DNA of 57,534 bases from Streptomyces bobili. Lineage in GTDB: Bacteria > Actinomycetota > Actinomycetes > Streptomycetales > Streptomycetaceae. Below are positions 18,403 to 26,758 of the stretch, in pieces. Position 1 is the first letter of the stretch, and each line of letters begins with the position of its first letter. The position numbers and the translations under genes are program-made. The notes under the pieces were generated by a model, which saw only the letters and a program-made list of their open reading frames with translations, did no database searches and had not been told where the DNA came from. The stretch covers positions 1-57,534 of the forward strand of contig NZ_MUBA01000121.1 in NCBI RefSeq assembly GCF_002154575.1. The letters run 5' to 3'.

Positions 18403-19580
18403 CCGACGCAGCCGAACTCCGGCGCCGCACCGCAGAGTTGCTGGCCGCCCACCCGCCGGCCGGCACCGACCCGCTCGACTTCCTCAGGGCCCGTTTCGAC
18501 GCCGGCCTGGCCTGGGTGCACTACCCCGAAGGGCTCGGCGGGCTCGGCGCCCCCCGTTCCCTCCAGGCCGTCGTGGACGCCGAGCTGGAGGCCGCGGGCG
18601 CCCCCGACAACGATCCCCGGCGCATCGGCATCGGCCTGGGCATGGCCGCGCCGACGATCCTCCAGTACGGCACCGAGGAGCAGAAACGGCGCTTCCTGCG
18701 GCCCCTGTGGACCGGCGAGGAGGTCTGGTGCCAGCTCTTCAGCGAGCCCGGCGCCGGCTCCGACCTGGCCGCCCTGGGCACCCGCGCCGTCCGGGAGGGC
18801 GAGGACTGGGTCGTCAACGGGCAGAAGGTGTGGACGTCCAGCGCCCATGTCGCCCGCTGGGCCATCCTCATCGCGCGCACCGACCCGGACGTGCCCAAGC
18901 ACCGGGGCATCACGTACTTCGTGTGCGACATGAGCGACCCCGGCGTCGAGGTGCGCCCGCTGCGGCAGATCACCGGCGAGGCCGAGTTCAACGAGGTCTT
19001 CCTCACCGGCGTCCGCATCCCCGACGCCCACCGCCTCGGCGAGGTCGGCGACGGCTGGCGGGTCGCGCAGACCACGCTCAACAACGAGCGCGTCGCCATC
19101 GGCGGCATGCGACTGCCCCGCGAGGGCGGCATGATCGGCCCCGCCGCCAGGACCTGGCGCGAGCGTCCCGGACTGCGCACCCACGACCTGCACCAGCGGC
19201 TCCTGAAGCTGTGGGTCGAGGCCGAGGTCTCCCGGCTCACCGCCGAACGGCTGCGCCAGCAGCTCGTCGCCGGCCAGCCCGGACCCGAGGGCGCCGGCAT
19301 GAAGCTCGCCTTCGCCCGCCTCAACCAGGAGATCAGCGGCCTGGAGGTGGAACTCCTGGGCGAGGAGGGCCTGTCGTACGACGACTGGACCATGCGCCGG
19401 CCCGACTTCGTCGACTTCACCGGCCGCGAGGCGGGCTACCGCTACCTGCGTTCCAAGGGCAACAGCATCGAGGGCGGGACCACCGAGGTCCTGCTGAACA
19501 TCGTCGCCGAGCGCGTGCTGGGTCTGCCCACCGAGCCGCGCACCGACAAGGACGTCGCCTGGAAGGACCTGGCCCGATGA
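18399..19580 (+). CDS. Acyl-CoA dehydrogenase (large subunit-like)
   Basis: This 393-residue acyl-CoA dehydrogenase-family protein has QLFSEPGAGSDLAALGTRAV, GQKVWTSSAHVARWAIL and a C-terminal KGNSIEGGTTEVLLNIVAERVLG. The usual catalytic Glu position lies in the IEGGTTEVL segment. It overlaps both neighbours by 4 bp and is followed by a shorter relative, an arrangement known for heterodimeric actinobacterial acyl-CoA dehydrogenases acting on steroid or branched acyl-CoAs, where one partner keeps the catalytic base. A paired function is inferred. Confidence 0.93.
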   Translation: MTDAAELRRRTAELLAAHPPAGTDPLDFLRARFDAGLAWVHYPEGLGGLGAPRSLQAVVDAELEAAGAPDNDPRRIGIGLGMAAPTILQYGTEEQKRRFLRPLWTGEEVWCQLFSEPGAGSDLAALGTRAVREGEDWVVNGQKVWTSSAHVARWAILIARTDPDVPKHRGITYFVCDMSDPGVEVRPLRQITGEAEFNEVFLTGVRIPDAHRLGEVGDGWRVAQTTLNNERVAIGGMRLPREGGMIGPAARTWRERPGLRTHDLHQRLLKLWVEAEVSRLTAERLRQQLVAGQPGPEGAGMKLAFARLNQEISGLEVELLGEEGLSYDDWTMRRPDFVDFTGREAGYRYLRSKGNSIEGGTTEVLLNIVAERVLGLPTEPRTDKDVAWKDLAR

Positions 19581-20650
19581 CCGATCTGCTCTACACCGAG
19601 GAGGAAGAGGCCCTCCGCGCCGCGGTCCGCGATCTGCTCGGCGACCACTGCGACGCGGCCGGCGTGATCGCCCGCACCGAGTCGGACGCCCCGCACGACC
19701 TCCGGCTGTGGAAGGCCCTCACCGACAAGATGGGGCTCGCCGGTCTGCTGGTCCCCGAGGGGCTGGGCGGCCAGGGCGCCACCCACCGCGAGGCGGCCGT
19801 CGTCCTGGAGGAACTGGGCCGCGCGGTCGCCCCCGTTCCGTACCTGACGAGCGCCGTCGTCGCCACCGAGGCGCTGCTCGCCTGCGGCTCCGACGACCTG
19901 CTCGCCGGGCTCTCGCAGGGCACGACGGTCGCCGCGCTCGCCGTCGGCCTGCACACCGCGCCCGGCGCCGCCTTCCCGTCCGTACGGCTGGAGGACGGCC
20001 GCCTGCACGGTGAGCTGACCGGCATCGCCGACGCGGCCTTCGCCGACCTGCTCCTCGTGCCCGCGGACGACGGCGGGCTGTACGCGGTCGAGGCCGCCGC
20101 CGCGACCGTCACCCCGCAGGTGTCCTTCGACCTGACCCGGCCGCTCGCCACGGTGACCCTCGCCGGGGTGTCCGGCCGCCGGCTCGGGGACGCCGCCCCC
20201 GCCGTACGCCGAGCCCTGCGCACCGGCGCCGGACTGCTCGCCTCCGAGCAACTCGGTGTCGCCGAATGGGCGTTGACCGAGACCGTGCGCTACCTGAAGG
20301 ACCGCAAGCAGTTCAACCGGCCCGTCGGCGGCTTCCAGGCGCTCAAGCACCGGCTCGCCCAGCTGTGGCTGGAGGTCGTCAACCTGCGGGCCGCCGCCCG
20401 GGGTGCGGCCGACGCGCTCACGACCGGCGAGGACGCCGACGTGGCCGTCGCCGTGGCCCAGGCGTACGCCGCGTCCGTCGCCGTCCACGCCGCCGAGGAG
20501 GCGGTCCAGCTGCACGGCGGCCTCGGGATGACCTGGGAGCACCCGGCCCACCTGTACCTGAAGCGGGCGAAGGCCGACTCGATCGCCTACGGCACCGCGG
20601 GCGCCCACCGCGACACCCTGGCCGGACTCGTCGACCTGCCCGCTCCCTGA
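19577..20650 (+). CDS. Acyl-CoA dehydrogenase (small partner)
   Basis: This 357-residue protein has MTDLLYTEEEEALRAAVRDL at the N-terminus, GLAGLLVPEGLGGQGATHRE, RKQFNRPVGGFQALKHRLAQ and EAVQLHGGLGMTWEHPAHLY. The middle beta domain is weakly conserved and the typical EPDAGSD FAD motif is missing, consistent with a partner subunit of a heteromeric enzyme. ATG 19577 overlaps the preceding stop. A strong hairpin follows the gene, closing a three-gene operon. Confidence 0.92.
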   Translation: MTDLLYTEEEEALRAAVRDLLGDHCDAAGVIARTESDAPHDLRLWKALTDKMGLAGLLVPEGLGGQGATHREAAVVLEELGRAVAPVPYLTSAVVATEALLACGSDDLLAGLSQGTTVAALAVGLHTAPGAAFPSVRLEDGRLHGELTGIADAAFADLLLVPADDGGLYAVEAAAATVTPQVSFDLTRPLATVTLAGVSGRRLGDAAPAVRRALRTGAGLLASEQLGVAEWALTETVRYLKDRKQFNRPVGGFQALKHRLAQLWLEVVNLRAAARGAADALTTGEDADVAVAVAQAYAASVAVHAAEEAVQLHGGLGMTWEHPAHLYLKRAKADSIAYGTAGAHRDTLAGLVDLPAP

Positions 20651-20668
20651 CGGTCCCTCACCGGTGAA

Positions 20669-20690
20669 GCCCGCCCCACCTGGGGCGGGC
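20669..20690 (+). terminator. Hairpin terminator after the dehydrogenase operon
   Basis: GCCCGCCCC and GGGGCGGGC form a perfect 9-bp stem with loop ACCT, followed by TATT, 18 nt past the stop codon. It is a conventional intrinsic terminator shape. Confidence 0.75.
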
Positions 20691-20824
20691 TATTCCGTGC
20701 GCTCGCGCGGAAGGAGTGAACACCCGGCGGCAGTCCGGCCAACTACTGGCATGTACAGGTTCATAGCGGCCCGGCCGGACTCATACTCCCTGTGGTTCAG
20801 ACCCGTCCCACAGGGAGGCAGAGC

Positions 20825-21709
20825 ATGGCCCTCATCACCCGCCGCAGAGCCCTCACCACGGCCGGCGCCGCCCTCACGGCAGTGCTCGCGCCGCCCGCCG
20901 GCAGCGCCTTCGCCGGTGGACACAAGCTCCCCTCCGCCGACGAACGGAAGCCCCGCCCGCACCCGTTGTGGCACGCCCACGCCCACAACGACTACGAGCA
21001 CCCCCGCCCCCTGCTCGACGCCCTCGACCACCGCTTCGGCAGCGTCGAGGCCGACATCTTCCTCGTCGACGGCCAACTCCTCGTCGCCCACGACCCGGTG
21101 GACCTCGACCCGACCCGCACCCTCGAATCCCTCTACCTCGCCCCGCTCGCCGCCCGCGTCAGGGCCAACGGCGGAACCGTCCACCGGGGTTCGCGCACTC
21201 CGCTGCAACTGCTGATCGACATCAAGACCGAGGGCTCCTCGACGTACCTCGAACTCGACCGCCGACTGCGCCGCTACAAGCACCTGTTCACCACCTACGA
21301 CCACGGCCGGGTGCGCCGCGGCCCGGTCACCGCCGTCATCTCCGGCGACCGTGCCGCCCGGCCGCCGATGACGGCACAGACCGTCCGCCGCGCCTTCTAC
21401 GACGGACGTCTCGCCGACCTCGGCTCCACCGACGCCTCCTTCGCCTCCCTGATCAGCGACAACTGGACGCTCAACTTCACCTGGCGGGGCGTCGGCGCCT
21501 TCCCCGACGCGGAACGGCAGAAGCTGCGCGCCATCGTCGGGGCCGCGCACGACCGCGGGCAGAAGGTCCGCTTCTGGGCCACGCCCGACCTCGAGGGCCC
21601 GGCCCGTGACGCGCTGTGGGGCGAACTCTTCGATGCCGGTGTCGACTACCTCAACACCGACGACCTGGCAGGCCTGGAGGCCTTCCTGGACGCCCGCGGG
21701 ACGGCGTAA
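20825..21709 (+). CDS. Secreted PI-PLC/glycerophosphodiester phosphodiesterase family protein
   Basis: This 294-residue protein has a twin-arginine-like signal (TRRRALTTAGAALTAVLAPP, cleavage near SAFA) and a TIM-barrel start HAHNDYEHPRPLLDAL with SVEADIFLVDGQLLVAHD. That catalytic metal/His pattern belongs to the PLC-like phosphodiesterase superfamily (AIM6-like subgroup). LIDIKTEG and FWATPD mark further barrel strands. It probably hydrolyses an extracellular phosphodiester, but no substrate is known for this subgroup. GGGAGG lies ahead of the ATG. Confidence 0.88.
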   Translation: MALITRRRALTTAGAALTAVLAPPAGSAFAGGHKLPSADERKPRPHPLWHAHAHNDYEHPRPLLDALDHRFGSVEADIFLVDGQLLVAHDPVDLDPTRTLESLYLAPLAARVRANGGTVHRGSRTPLQLLIDIKTEGSSTYLELDRRLRRYKHLFTTYDHGRVRRGPVTAVISGDRAARPPMTAQTVRRAFYDGRLADLGSTDASFASLISDNWTLNFTWRGVGAFPDAERQKLRAIVGAAHDRGQKVRFWATPDLEGPARDALWGELFDAGVDYLNTDDLAGLEAFLDARGTA

Positions 21710-21853
21710 CCGCGTCCGATCTCCCGGGCCGCTCATCCCGGCCGATCCGGGAACCACTCGTTCGGAGGACAGGTCAGCCGCACGGACGAACCCTCCGCTA
21801 CGCCACACTTGCGGCCGAATGCCGCGAAAGCGGACGTGGCGGAGGAGGTTGAC

Positions 21854-22048
21854 GTGGCCGTTTCCATTTCCGTGGTGCTGTTGCTGCTGATCCTGGCGGT
21901 GATCTTCCTGCGCAGCGGCGGGCTGAAGGTGTCGCACGCGCTGGTCTGCCTGCTGCTCGGCTTCTTCCTGGCCGGCACGAGCATGGCCCCCACCATCCAG
22001 AGCGGCCTCACGGCGACCGCCGACATCGTCAGCAGCCTGCGGCCGTGA
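21854..22048 (+). CDS. Small conserved membrane protein
   Basis: This 64-residue protein starts at a GTG with GGAGGAGG 5 nt upstream. It contains two hydrophobic helices (SISVVLLLLILAVIFL and LVCLLLGFFLAGTSMAP) joined by a short basic loop (RSGGLKVSHA). It looks like a conserved Streptomyces small membrane protein. I cannot assign a function, and the neighbours (secreted phosphodiesterase-like proteins) give no clear hint. Confidence 0.8.
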   Translation: MAVSISVVLLLLILAVIFLRSGGLKVSHALVCLLLGFFLAGTSMAPTIQSGLTATADIVSSLRP

Positions 22049-22096
22049 GGCCCCCGCGGGATCACCGGCCGAACGGCCCCTGGGTGAGGGCACCTT

Positions 22097-23338
22097 TCAC
22101 CGCGTGAACACCCCGATGCCGTTGGGCACGGCACGTTCCGTGCCGTCGGAGGGATGGTTGCGCACCGACACCCTGGCCGCGCCCGGCGCGCGCGCCACCA
22201 GCGTCGAGGATCCGCCGCCGTCCAGGCTGAATCCCTCGGTCGCACCGAGGCTCTTGAGGGCGGCGGCGACCTCGGCGATCGTCAGCCCCCTGCGGTACGC
22301 GGGCGCGCCGTCCACGGCGAACAGCAGCACGCGCTGTCCGCCGTTCGCGATGCCCGCCGCGGTGCGTACCGCGGAGGTCCGCGTGTCCAGGCCCGGCAGC
22401 GGCTTCCCGCCGGTGAGCACCGGATAGCCGCCGAGGGCGAAGCGGTAGGCGCGCCGCGAGGCGGCCGTCAGGTCGTACCGCACCGACACCCGCTGCCCCT
22501 CGACCAGTGTCCGCAGACGCTGCGCCCCCGCCTCCCGGCCGACGAGCACCGTCACGCCCGCCGCGATGGGGCCGCTGCCCGGTCCGGCCGACCCCGACAC
22601 CACCCGGCCCCGCTTCACCGTCACCTCGTAGGTGCGGGTGGCGCACGGCGCGGCCCGGTCGGTGTCGGTGCCGCAGGTGGCCCGCGCCCGCGAGACGCCG
22701 CCCCAGTCGGACGTGTACGCGCCGATGGAGTTCTCCGCCAGCGCGTACTGGTTGAGCCCGCGCAGCGGCAGCCGTCGGCCCAGGGTGGTGACCGTGCCGG
22801 TCAGGGCCAGGCTGTCCAGCCGGGCCCGCCCGTCACCGCTCACCCCGAGCACGTCGTCGGTGTCCGTACCCGGAGGCAGTTGCGGGCCGAACCGCTGCCC
22901 CGTCGGGACGGCGGCCTTGAGCACCTTGCCGTTCGCGATCGCCGGACCCACGCTCGCGCCGGTCGCGACGACGCCCGGATGCTGTGCCTCCGTGATGTTG
23001 AAGAAGTCGCCGTTGATGCCGGCGACGGCCTTCTGCGCGGTGGCCTGCAGGGAGAGGGGGGCGCGGGACGCGACCTTCCCCGGATACAGCAGGCCCAGAC
23101 GCACGCGGGTGTCGGTGAGGTCGACGGCGAGCACGTGCACGCGCGTCACACCGGCCCCCGCCGTCAGGTCGTACTGCCGGTACACCACACCGGATGAGAT
23201 CGTGGTCCCCGTACGCGTCCCGGTCGCCGCGCCGGCCGGTGCCGCCCCCGTCAGGGCCGCACCGGCCAGCGTGCCGAGCGCCGTCAGCAGGGTCAGTGTC
23301 TCCCTGCGCGTACGGGACCAACTATGACTAGGTGTCAC
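22097..23338 (-). CDS. Secreted phosphodiester glycosidase (NAGPA domain) protein
   Basis: This 413-residue exported protein has a signal with RTRRETLTLLTALGTLAGAA, cleaved near PAGAA. The C-terminal half contains the NAGPA/DUF2233 signatures AGINGDFFN, FALGGYPVL, RTAAGIANGGQRVLLFAVDG and GFSLDGGGSSTLV. The family includes N-acetylglucosamine-1-phosphodiester alpha-N-acetylglucosaminidase and bacterial wall-associated proteins. It starts at GTG. The substrate may be a wall glycopolymer phosphodiester; this is inference from family and location. Confidence 0.9.
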   Translation of the reverse strand: MTPSHSWSRTRRETLTLLTALGTLAGAALTGAAPAGAATGTRTGTTISSGVVYRQYDLTAGAGVTRVHVLAVDLTDTRVRLGLLYPGKVASRAPLSLQATAQKAVAGINGDFFNITEAQHPGVVATGASVGPAIANGKVLKAAVPTGQRFGPQLPPGTDTDDVLGVSGDGRARLDSLALTGTVTTLGRRLPLRGLNQYALAENSIGAYTSDWGGVSRARATCGTDTDRAAPCATRTYEVTVKRGRVVSGSAGPGSGPIAAGVTVLVGREAGAQRLRTLVEGQRVSVRYDLTAASRRAYRFALGGYPVLTGGKPLPGLDTRTSAVRTAAGIANGGQRVLLFAVDGAPAYRRGLTIAEVAAALKSLGATEGFSLDGGGSSTLVARAPGAARVSVRNHPSDGTERAVPNGIGVFTR

Positions 23339-23488
23339 ATACTCCCCTGTCTCACCTGGGCGGCCACTTTCTCACGCGGGTGGGGAGTGCGGCGGCGAGG
23401 TGGGGGTGGGCCCCACGGAACGGGTGAGATAAGGCGCGAATCCGGGTGTCATCCCGTCATCCCGGCACCCACGGCGCCCGGTTCCGTG

Positions 23489-24055
23489 CTAGCCGGTCCG
23501 CACGGCGTGCTCCGGTGCGGCGAAGCAGCGCAGGGAGACCACCTGGCCGGGACCCCATCGCTGGTCCACGAGGCCCAGGTGCTGCCAGCCGAGCCGGGCG
23601 TAGAAGGCCGCGGCCGGGTCGGCGGCCACCACGTCCAGCACCGGGTGCAGCCCGCGAGAGCGCGCCTGTGCGACCGCCCGCTCCATGAGGGCCGCTCCGC
23701 CGCCGAGCCCGCGCGCCTCGGGCGCCACGAACAGCCGGTTGACGCAGACCGCGGGCACCCCGCCGCCGCGCGCCGCCCACAACTGCGCTGCGGGATCGCC
23801 GCCCTCGCCCCGGCACAGCGCCACATGTCCGACGATCCGTCCGTCCCGTTCGGCCACCCAGGCCGCCAGGAGAGCCGGCGGGGTGAGCCAGGCGGCGGGC
23901 TCGGCGGGCCAGTTGACCGGGTAGCGGCTGTGCGCGTGCACCAGCGCCAGGGCGTCCACACAGTCGTCCAGGTCGGCCGGCACACGCGGCCGGACGGAGA
24001 GCGCCGGCGTCGCGGCGGGGGCGGAGGTCACCGCCGTATGCAAGCACGCCGCCAC
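23489..24055 (-). CDS. GNAT family N-acetyltransferase
   Basis: This 188-residue protein has the GNAT core: acetyl-CoA loop RLFVAPEARGLGGGAALMERA (in two parts, LFVAPEARG and LGGGAALM), preceded by GHVALCRG and followed by LDVVAADPAAAFYARLGWQ. The N-terminal PRVPADLDDCVDAL is the usual first helix. It is a single gene just downstream of the TioE-like regulator gene on the same strand. The acceptor is unknown. Confidence 0.9.
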   Translation of the reverse strand: MAACLHTAVTSAPAATPALSVRPRVPADLDDCVDALALVHAHSRYPVNWPAEPAAWLTPPALLAAWVAERDGRIVGHVALCRGEGGDPAAQLWAARGGGVPAVCVNRLFVAPEARGLGGGAALMERAVAQARSRGLHPVLDVVAADPAAAFYARLGWQHLGLVDQRWGPGQVVSLRCFAAPEHAVRTG

Positions 24056-24097
24056 GCGATCGCGGGCGCCGGGACGAGGTGAGGAGCGGGCGACTGC

Positions 24098-24817
24098 TCA
24101 TCCGCGGAAGCGAAGGTACGCCTCCAGCTCGGCGGCCCCGGTCAGCATCGCCCGGCCGCGGGCGGTCAGCCGGGCACGCCAGTCGGTCAGCGCGGCCTCC
24201 AGCGGCTGACGTCCGCCGGCCGAGCGCACCTGGGCGATCAGCGGGGCGATCTGCTCCAGGAGGTAGCCGCCCCGCCGCAGTTGGTGGGCCAGCCGGGCGT
24301 CCCGTACGTCGGCCTCGTCGAAGACGCGGTATCCGGTCCGCTGGTCGCGGCGGGGCTGTACCAGTCCGGCGCGCTCCCACTTGCGCAGGGTGGCGGCGCG
24401 GACGCCGAGCTGGTGCGCCAGCGGCCCGATGAAGGTGCCCGACGCCGGGGACGGCGCCGTGTCGTCGGGTGCCAGGTCGCGGAGTGCGTCCTCCACGGCG
24501 CCGAGTGTCCGCCGGTCCTCCAGGAGTTGGGCGTGGCTCTCGTCGAGCAGACGGAACGCCTCGTCGGCCGCGCCCTCGTTCACCGCCCGCATGACCGACG
24601 CCGCCGCGCGGTGACCGTGGCCGGGCACCAGGGCGAGGAAGGCGCTCAGGGCCCGCGCGTGCAGCGGCGTGTAGGTGCGGTAGCCGTGCGGGGTGCGTGC
24701 GGCGGCCGGGAGGATGCCGGCCTCCTCGTAGTTCCTGACGGCCTGGGTGGACAGACCGTGCGCACGTGCCAGATCGACCGGCCGGAGCCGCTCACCGCTT
24801 TGAAGGTTCTGCCCCAT
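24098..24817 (-). CDS. TioE-like regulator with two MerR DNA-binding domains
   Basis: This 239-residue protein carries two MerR-type winged helices: the first at about 10-80 (LSTQAVRNYEEAGILPAAA, then HGYRTYTP) and the second at about 140-210 (VRAATLRKWERAGLVQPRR, then TGYRVFDEADVR). Tandem MerR domains in one chain are characteristic of the TioE family named from thiocoraline clusters. ATG 24817 is chosen because upstream sequence is antisense to the divergent esterase gene. A 22-bp palindrome lies in the divergent promoter region and is the likely operator. Confidence 0.88.
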   Translation of the reverse strand: MGQNLQSGERLRPVDLARAHGLSTQAVRNYEEAGILPAAARTPHGYRTYTPLHARALSAFLALVPGHGHRAAASVMRAVNEGAADEAFRLLDESHAQLLEDRRTLGAVEDALRDLAPDDTAPSPASGTFIGPLAHQLGVRAATLRKWERAGLVQPRRDQRTGYRVFDEADVRDARLAHQLRRGGYLLEQIAPLIAQVRSAGGRQPLEAALTDWRARLTARGRAMLTGAAELEAYLRFRG

Positions 24818-24835
24818 GAGCCTGCCGTTGTCACG

Positions 24836-24857
24836 GGAGACTTGCCACCAAGTCTCC
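24836..24857. promoter_or_regulatory. 22-bp palindrome, probable operator of the MerR-type regulator
   Basis: GGAGACTTG and CAAGTCTCC are perfect 9-bp arms around CCAC, between the divergent regulator (start 24817) and the esterase-family gene (start 24887). MerR proteins bind such long dyads within stretched promoters. TTGTCA (24828-24833) on the plus strand is a possible -35, but no convincing -10 was found. Confidence 0.7.
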
Positions 24858-24886
24858 ATGGAGGGTTCAAAGATACCGTTGAAGGC

Positions 24887-26128
24887 ATGGTTACCGATCT
24901 CAGGGACACCGTGCGTGCCGTCGAGGCCGCCGCCGTCAGGGAGTTGCTGCCGGGCCTGCCCCGGCTCCTCGCCCTGGGCGAGCCCACGCACGGCGAGGAC
25001 ACGCTCCTCGACCTCCGCAACGACCTCTTCCGTCAGCTCGTCGAACAGGAGGGTTACCGCACCATCGCCGTCGAGAGCGACTGCGTGTCGGGCCTGCTCG
25101 TCGACGACCACGTCACCTCCGGCACGGGCACCCTCGACGACGTCATGGAGCACGGATTCAGCCACGGCTGGGGCGCCTCCGCGGCCAACCGGGAACTCGT
25201 GCGCTGGATGCGCGTCCACAACGACGGCAGGCCCGCGTCCGAGCAGGTCCGCTTCGCCGGCTTCGACGGCCCGCTGGAGATGGCCGCCGCCGCGAGCCCC
25301 CGGCAGTCCCTCACCGCGCTGCACGGCTACCTCGCGGCCCGCGTGGACCCGGACCTCCTGCCCTGCACCGCGAAGACACTGGACCACCTCCTCGGCGCCG
25401 ACGACCGGTGGACCGAGCCCGCCGCGATGAGGGACCCGGCCAGGTCGGTGGGGAGGTCGGCGGACGCCAGGGAACTGCGGCTGGTGGCCGACGAGTTGGT
25501 GGCGTTGTCGGACGCCCAGTCACCGCACCTGATCGCGACGGACCCACGGGACGCACGGGACCGGGCGCGCCTGTACGGGCGTACGGCCACCGGTCTGCTG
25601 CGCTACCACTTCGCGATGGCCGACCCTGCGCCGAACCGGCTCACCCGGCTGGCCGCGCTGCGGGACCTGATGATGGCGGGCAACCTTCTCGCCCTCGCCG
25701 AACGGGGGCCGTTGCTGGTCCACGCCCACAACTCCCATCTCCAGCGGGAGAAGAGCGCGATGCGGATGGGCGGGATGCCGCTGGAGTGGTGGGGCGCGGG
25801 CGCGATCGTGAGCGCCCGCCTGGGCGAGGAGTACGCGTTCCTGGCCACGGCCCTCGGCACGATCCGGCACCAGGGTGTGGACACCCCGGCGCCGGACACC
25901 GTCGAAGGGTTGCTGTACGCGCTCCCGGACGACCGCTGCCTCGTCGACGCTGCCGGGCTGGCCGCCGCCCTCGGCGACACGCGGCCCGCGCCCCGCGTCT
26001 CCCCGTGGTTCGGCTACGCCCCGCTGGACCCGGCCCATCTGGCGGGCAGCGACGGGATCGTGTTCGTCAAGGACGTCCCGACGGCCGGGGACCGTGCCGA
26101 AGAGGCGCGACGCGGTGTCGTGCGCTGA
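24887..26128 (+). CDS. Erythromycin esterase family protein
   Basis: This 413-residue protein of the Ere/succinoglycan-biosynthesis superfamily has LGEPTHGEDTLLDLRNDLF, with the catalytic-type His, and TIAVESDC. A later segment, LLVHAHNSHLQREKSAMRMGG, is also typical (HNxH-like). Ere enzymes hydrolyse the macrolactone ring, but most genomic homologues have no proven macrolide activity. The divergent double-MerR regulator and shared palindrome suggest that the gene is induced by a small molecule. Confidence 0.88.
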   Translation: MVTDLRDTVRAVEAAAVRELLPGLPRLLALGEPTHGEDTLLDLRNDLFRQLVEQEGYRTIAVESDCVSGLLVDDHVTSGTGTLDDVMEHGFSHGWGASAANRELVRWMRVHNDGRPASEQVRFAGFDGPLEMAAAASPRQSLTALHGYLAARVDPDLLPCTAKTLDHLLGADDRWTEPAAMRDPARSVGRSADARELRLVADELVALSDAQSPHLIATDPRDARDRARLYGRTATGLLRYHFAMADPAPNRLTRLAALRDLMMAGNLLALAERGPLLVHAHNSHLQREKSAMRMGGMPLEWWGAGAIVSARLGEEYAFLATALGTIRHQGVDTPAPDTVEGLLYALPDDRCLVDAAGLAAALGDTRPAPRVSPWFGYAPLDPAHLAGSDGIVFVKDVPTAGDRAEEARRGVVR

Positions 26129-26137
26129 GCCTCCCGG

Positions 26138-26587
26138 TCAGCGCACGGGGTGCTTGCTCATGACGGACACCCGGTTGAAGGCGTTGATGGTGACCGCCGC
26201 CCAGATCACCGCCGAGATCTGGTCCTCGGTGAGGGCCTGCCGGGCGTCGGCGTACGCGGCCTCCTGCGCGGCGGCGTCGGCCGGGAAGGTGGTCGCCTCC
26301 GCCAGGGCCAGCGCGGCGCGTTCCAGCGGGCTGAACAGTTCGGTGTCCCGCCAGGCGGCGAGCACGCCGAGGCGCCGGGGGGAGTCTCCGGCGCGCAGGG
26401 CGGCCTTGGTGTGCAGGTCGAGGCAGAAGGCGCAGCCGTTGAGCTGCGAGACACGCAGATTGACGAGCTCGACGACGGTGCGCTCCAGGCCCGCCTCGGC
26501 GGCTGTCGCGCGCACGGCCTCGGAGGTCTGCAGGAGTGCGTGGTAGGCCTTGGGGCTCTGCTTGTCGATGAAGATCCGTCGAGTCAT
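26138..26587 (-). CDS. Carboxymuconolactone decarboxylase/AhpD-like protein
   Basis: This 149-residue protein has the AhpD-like redox motif CAFCLDLH within NLRVSQLNGCAFCLDLHTK and the usual helix pattern that follows (RRLGVLAAW, FSPLERAALALAEA). Such proteins act as alkylhydroperoxidase-type disulfide enzymes. The ATG at 26587 has no ribosome site but lies 5 nt downstream of TATATT, so a leaderless transcript is likely. It converges on the esterase-family gene and is divergent from ligA. Confidence 0.88.
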   Translation of the reverse strand: MTRRIFIDKQSPKAYHALLQTSEAVRATAAEAGLERTVVELVNLRVSQLNGCAFCLDLHTKAALRAGDSPRRLGVLAAWRDTELFSPLERAALALAEATTFPADAAAQEAAYADARQALTEDQISAVIWAAVTINAFNRVSVMSKHPVR

Positions 26588-26610
26588 AGTTGAATATAAA
26601 ACATTCTTGA
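26588..26610 (-). promoter_or_regulatory. AT-rich promoter giving a probable leaderless mRNA
   Basis: On the minus strand GTTTTATATTCAACT runs straight into the ATG. TATATT is a strong -10 element whose predicted start point coincides with the initiation codon. This AT-rich patch stands out from the surrounding high-GC sequence. No clear -35 is visible. Confidence 0.5.
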
Positions 26611-26758
26611 GGAGGGGTGGGGCGGAGCGGACGAGAGGCGGCGCACAGTGAACAAGGCCGAGCCTCTCACCCCGGCGGGCGGGACCTGTCACCAGGGGCG
26701 TGGTCGTCGGGGCTCCGGCAGGCCTCGCGCAAGGGCGTTGTCAGTGGTGGGAGGCAGG

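Noticed and set aside
24887..26128. Macrolide resistance gene call for the Ere-family protein
   Set aside because: The family match is clear, but most chromosomal homologues are not proven esterases of macrolides, and no macrolide biosynthesis genes are in the window.
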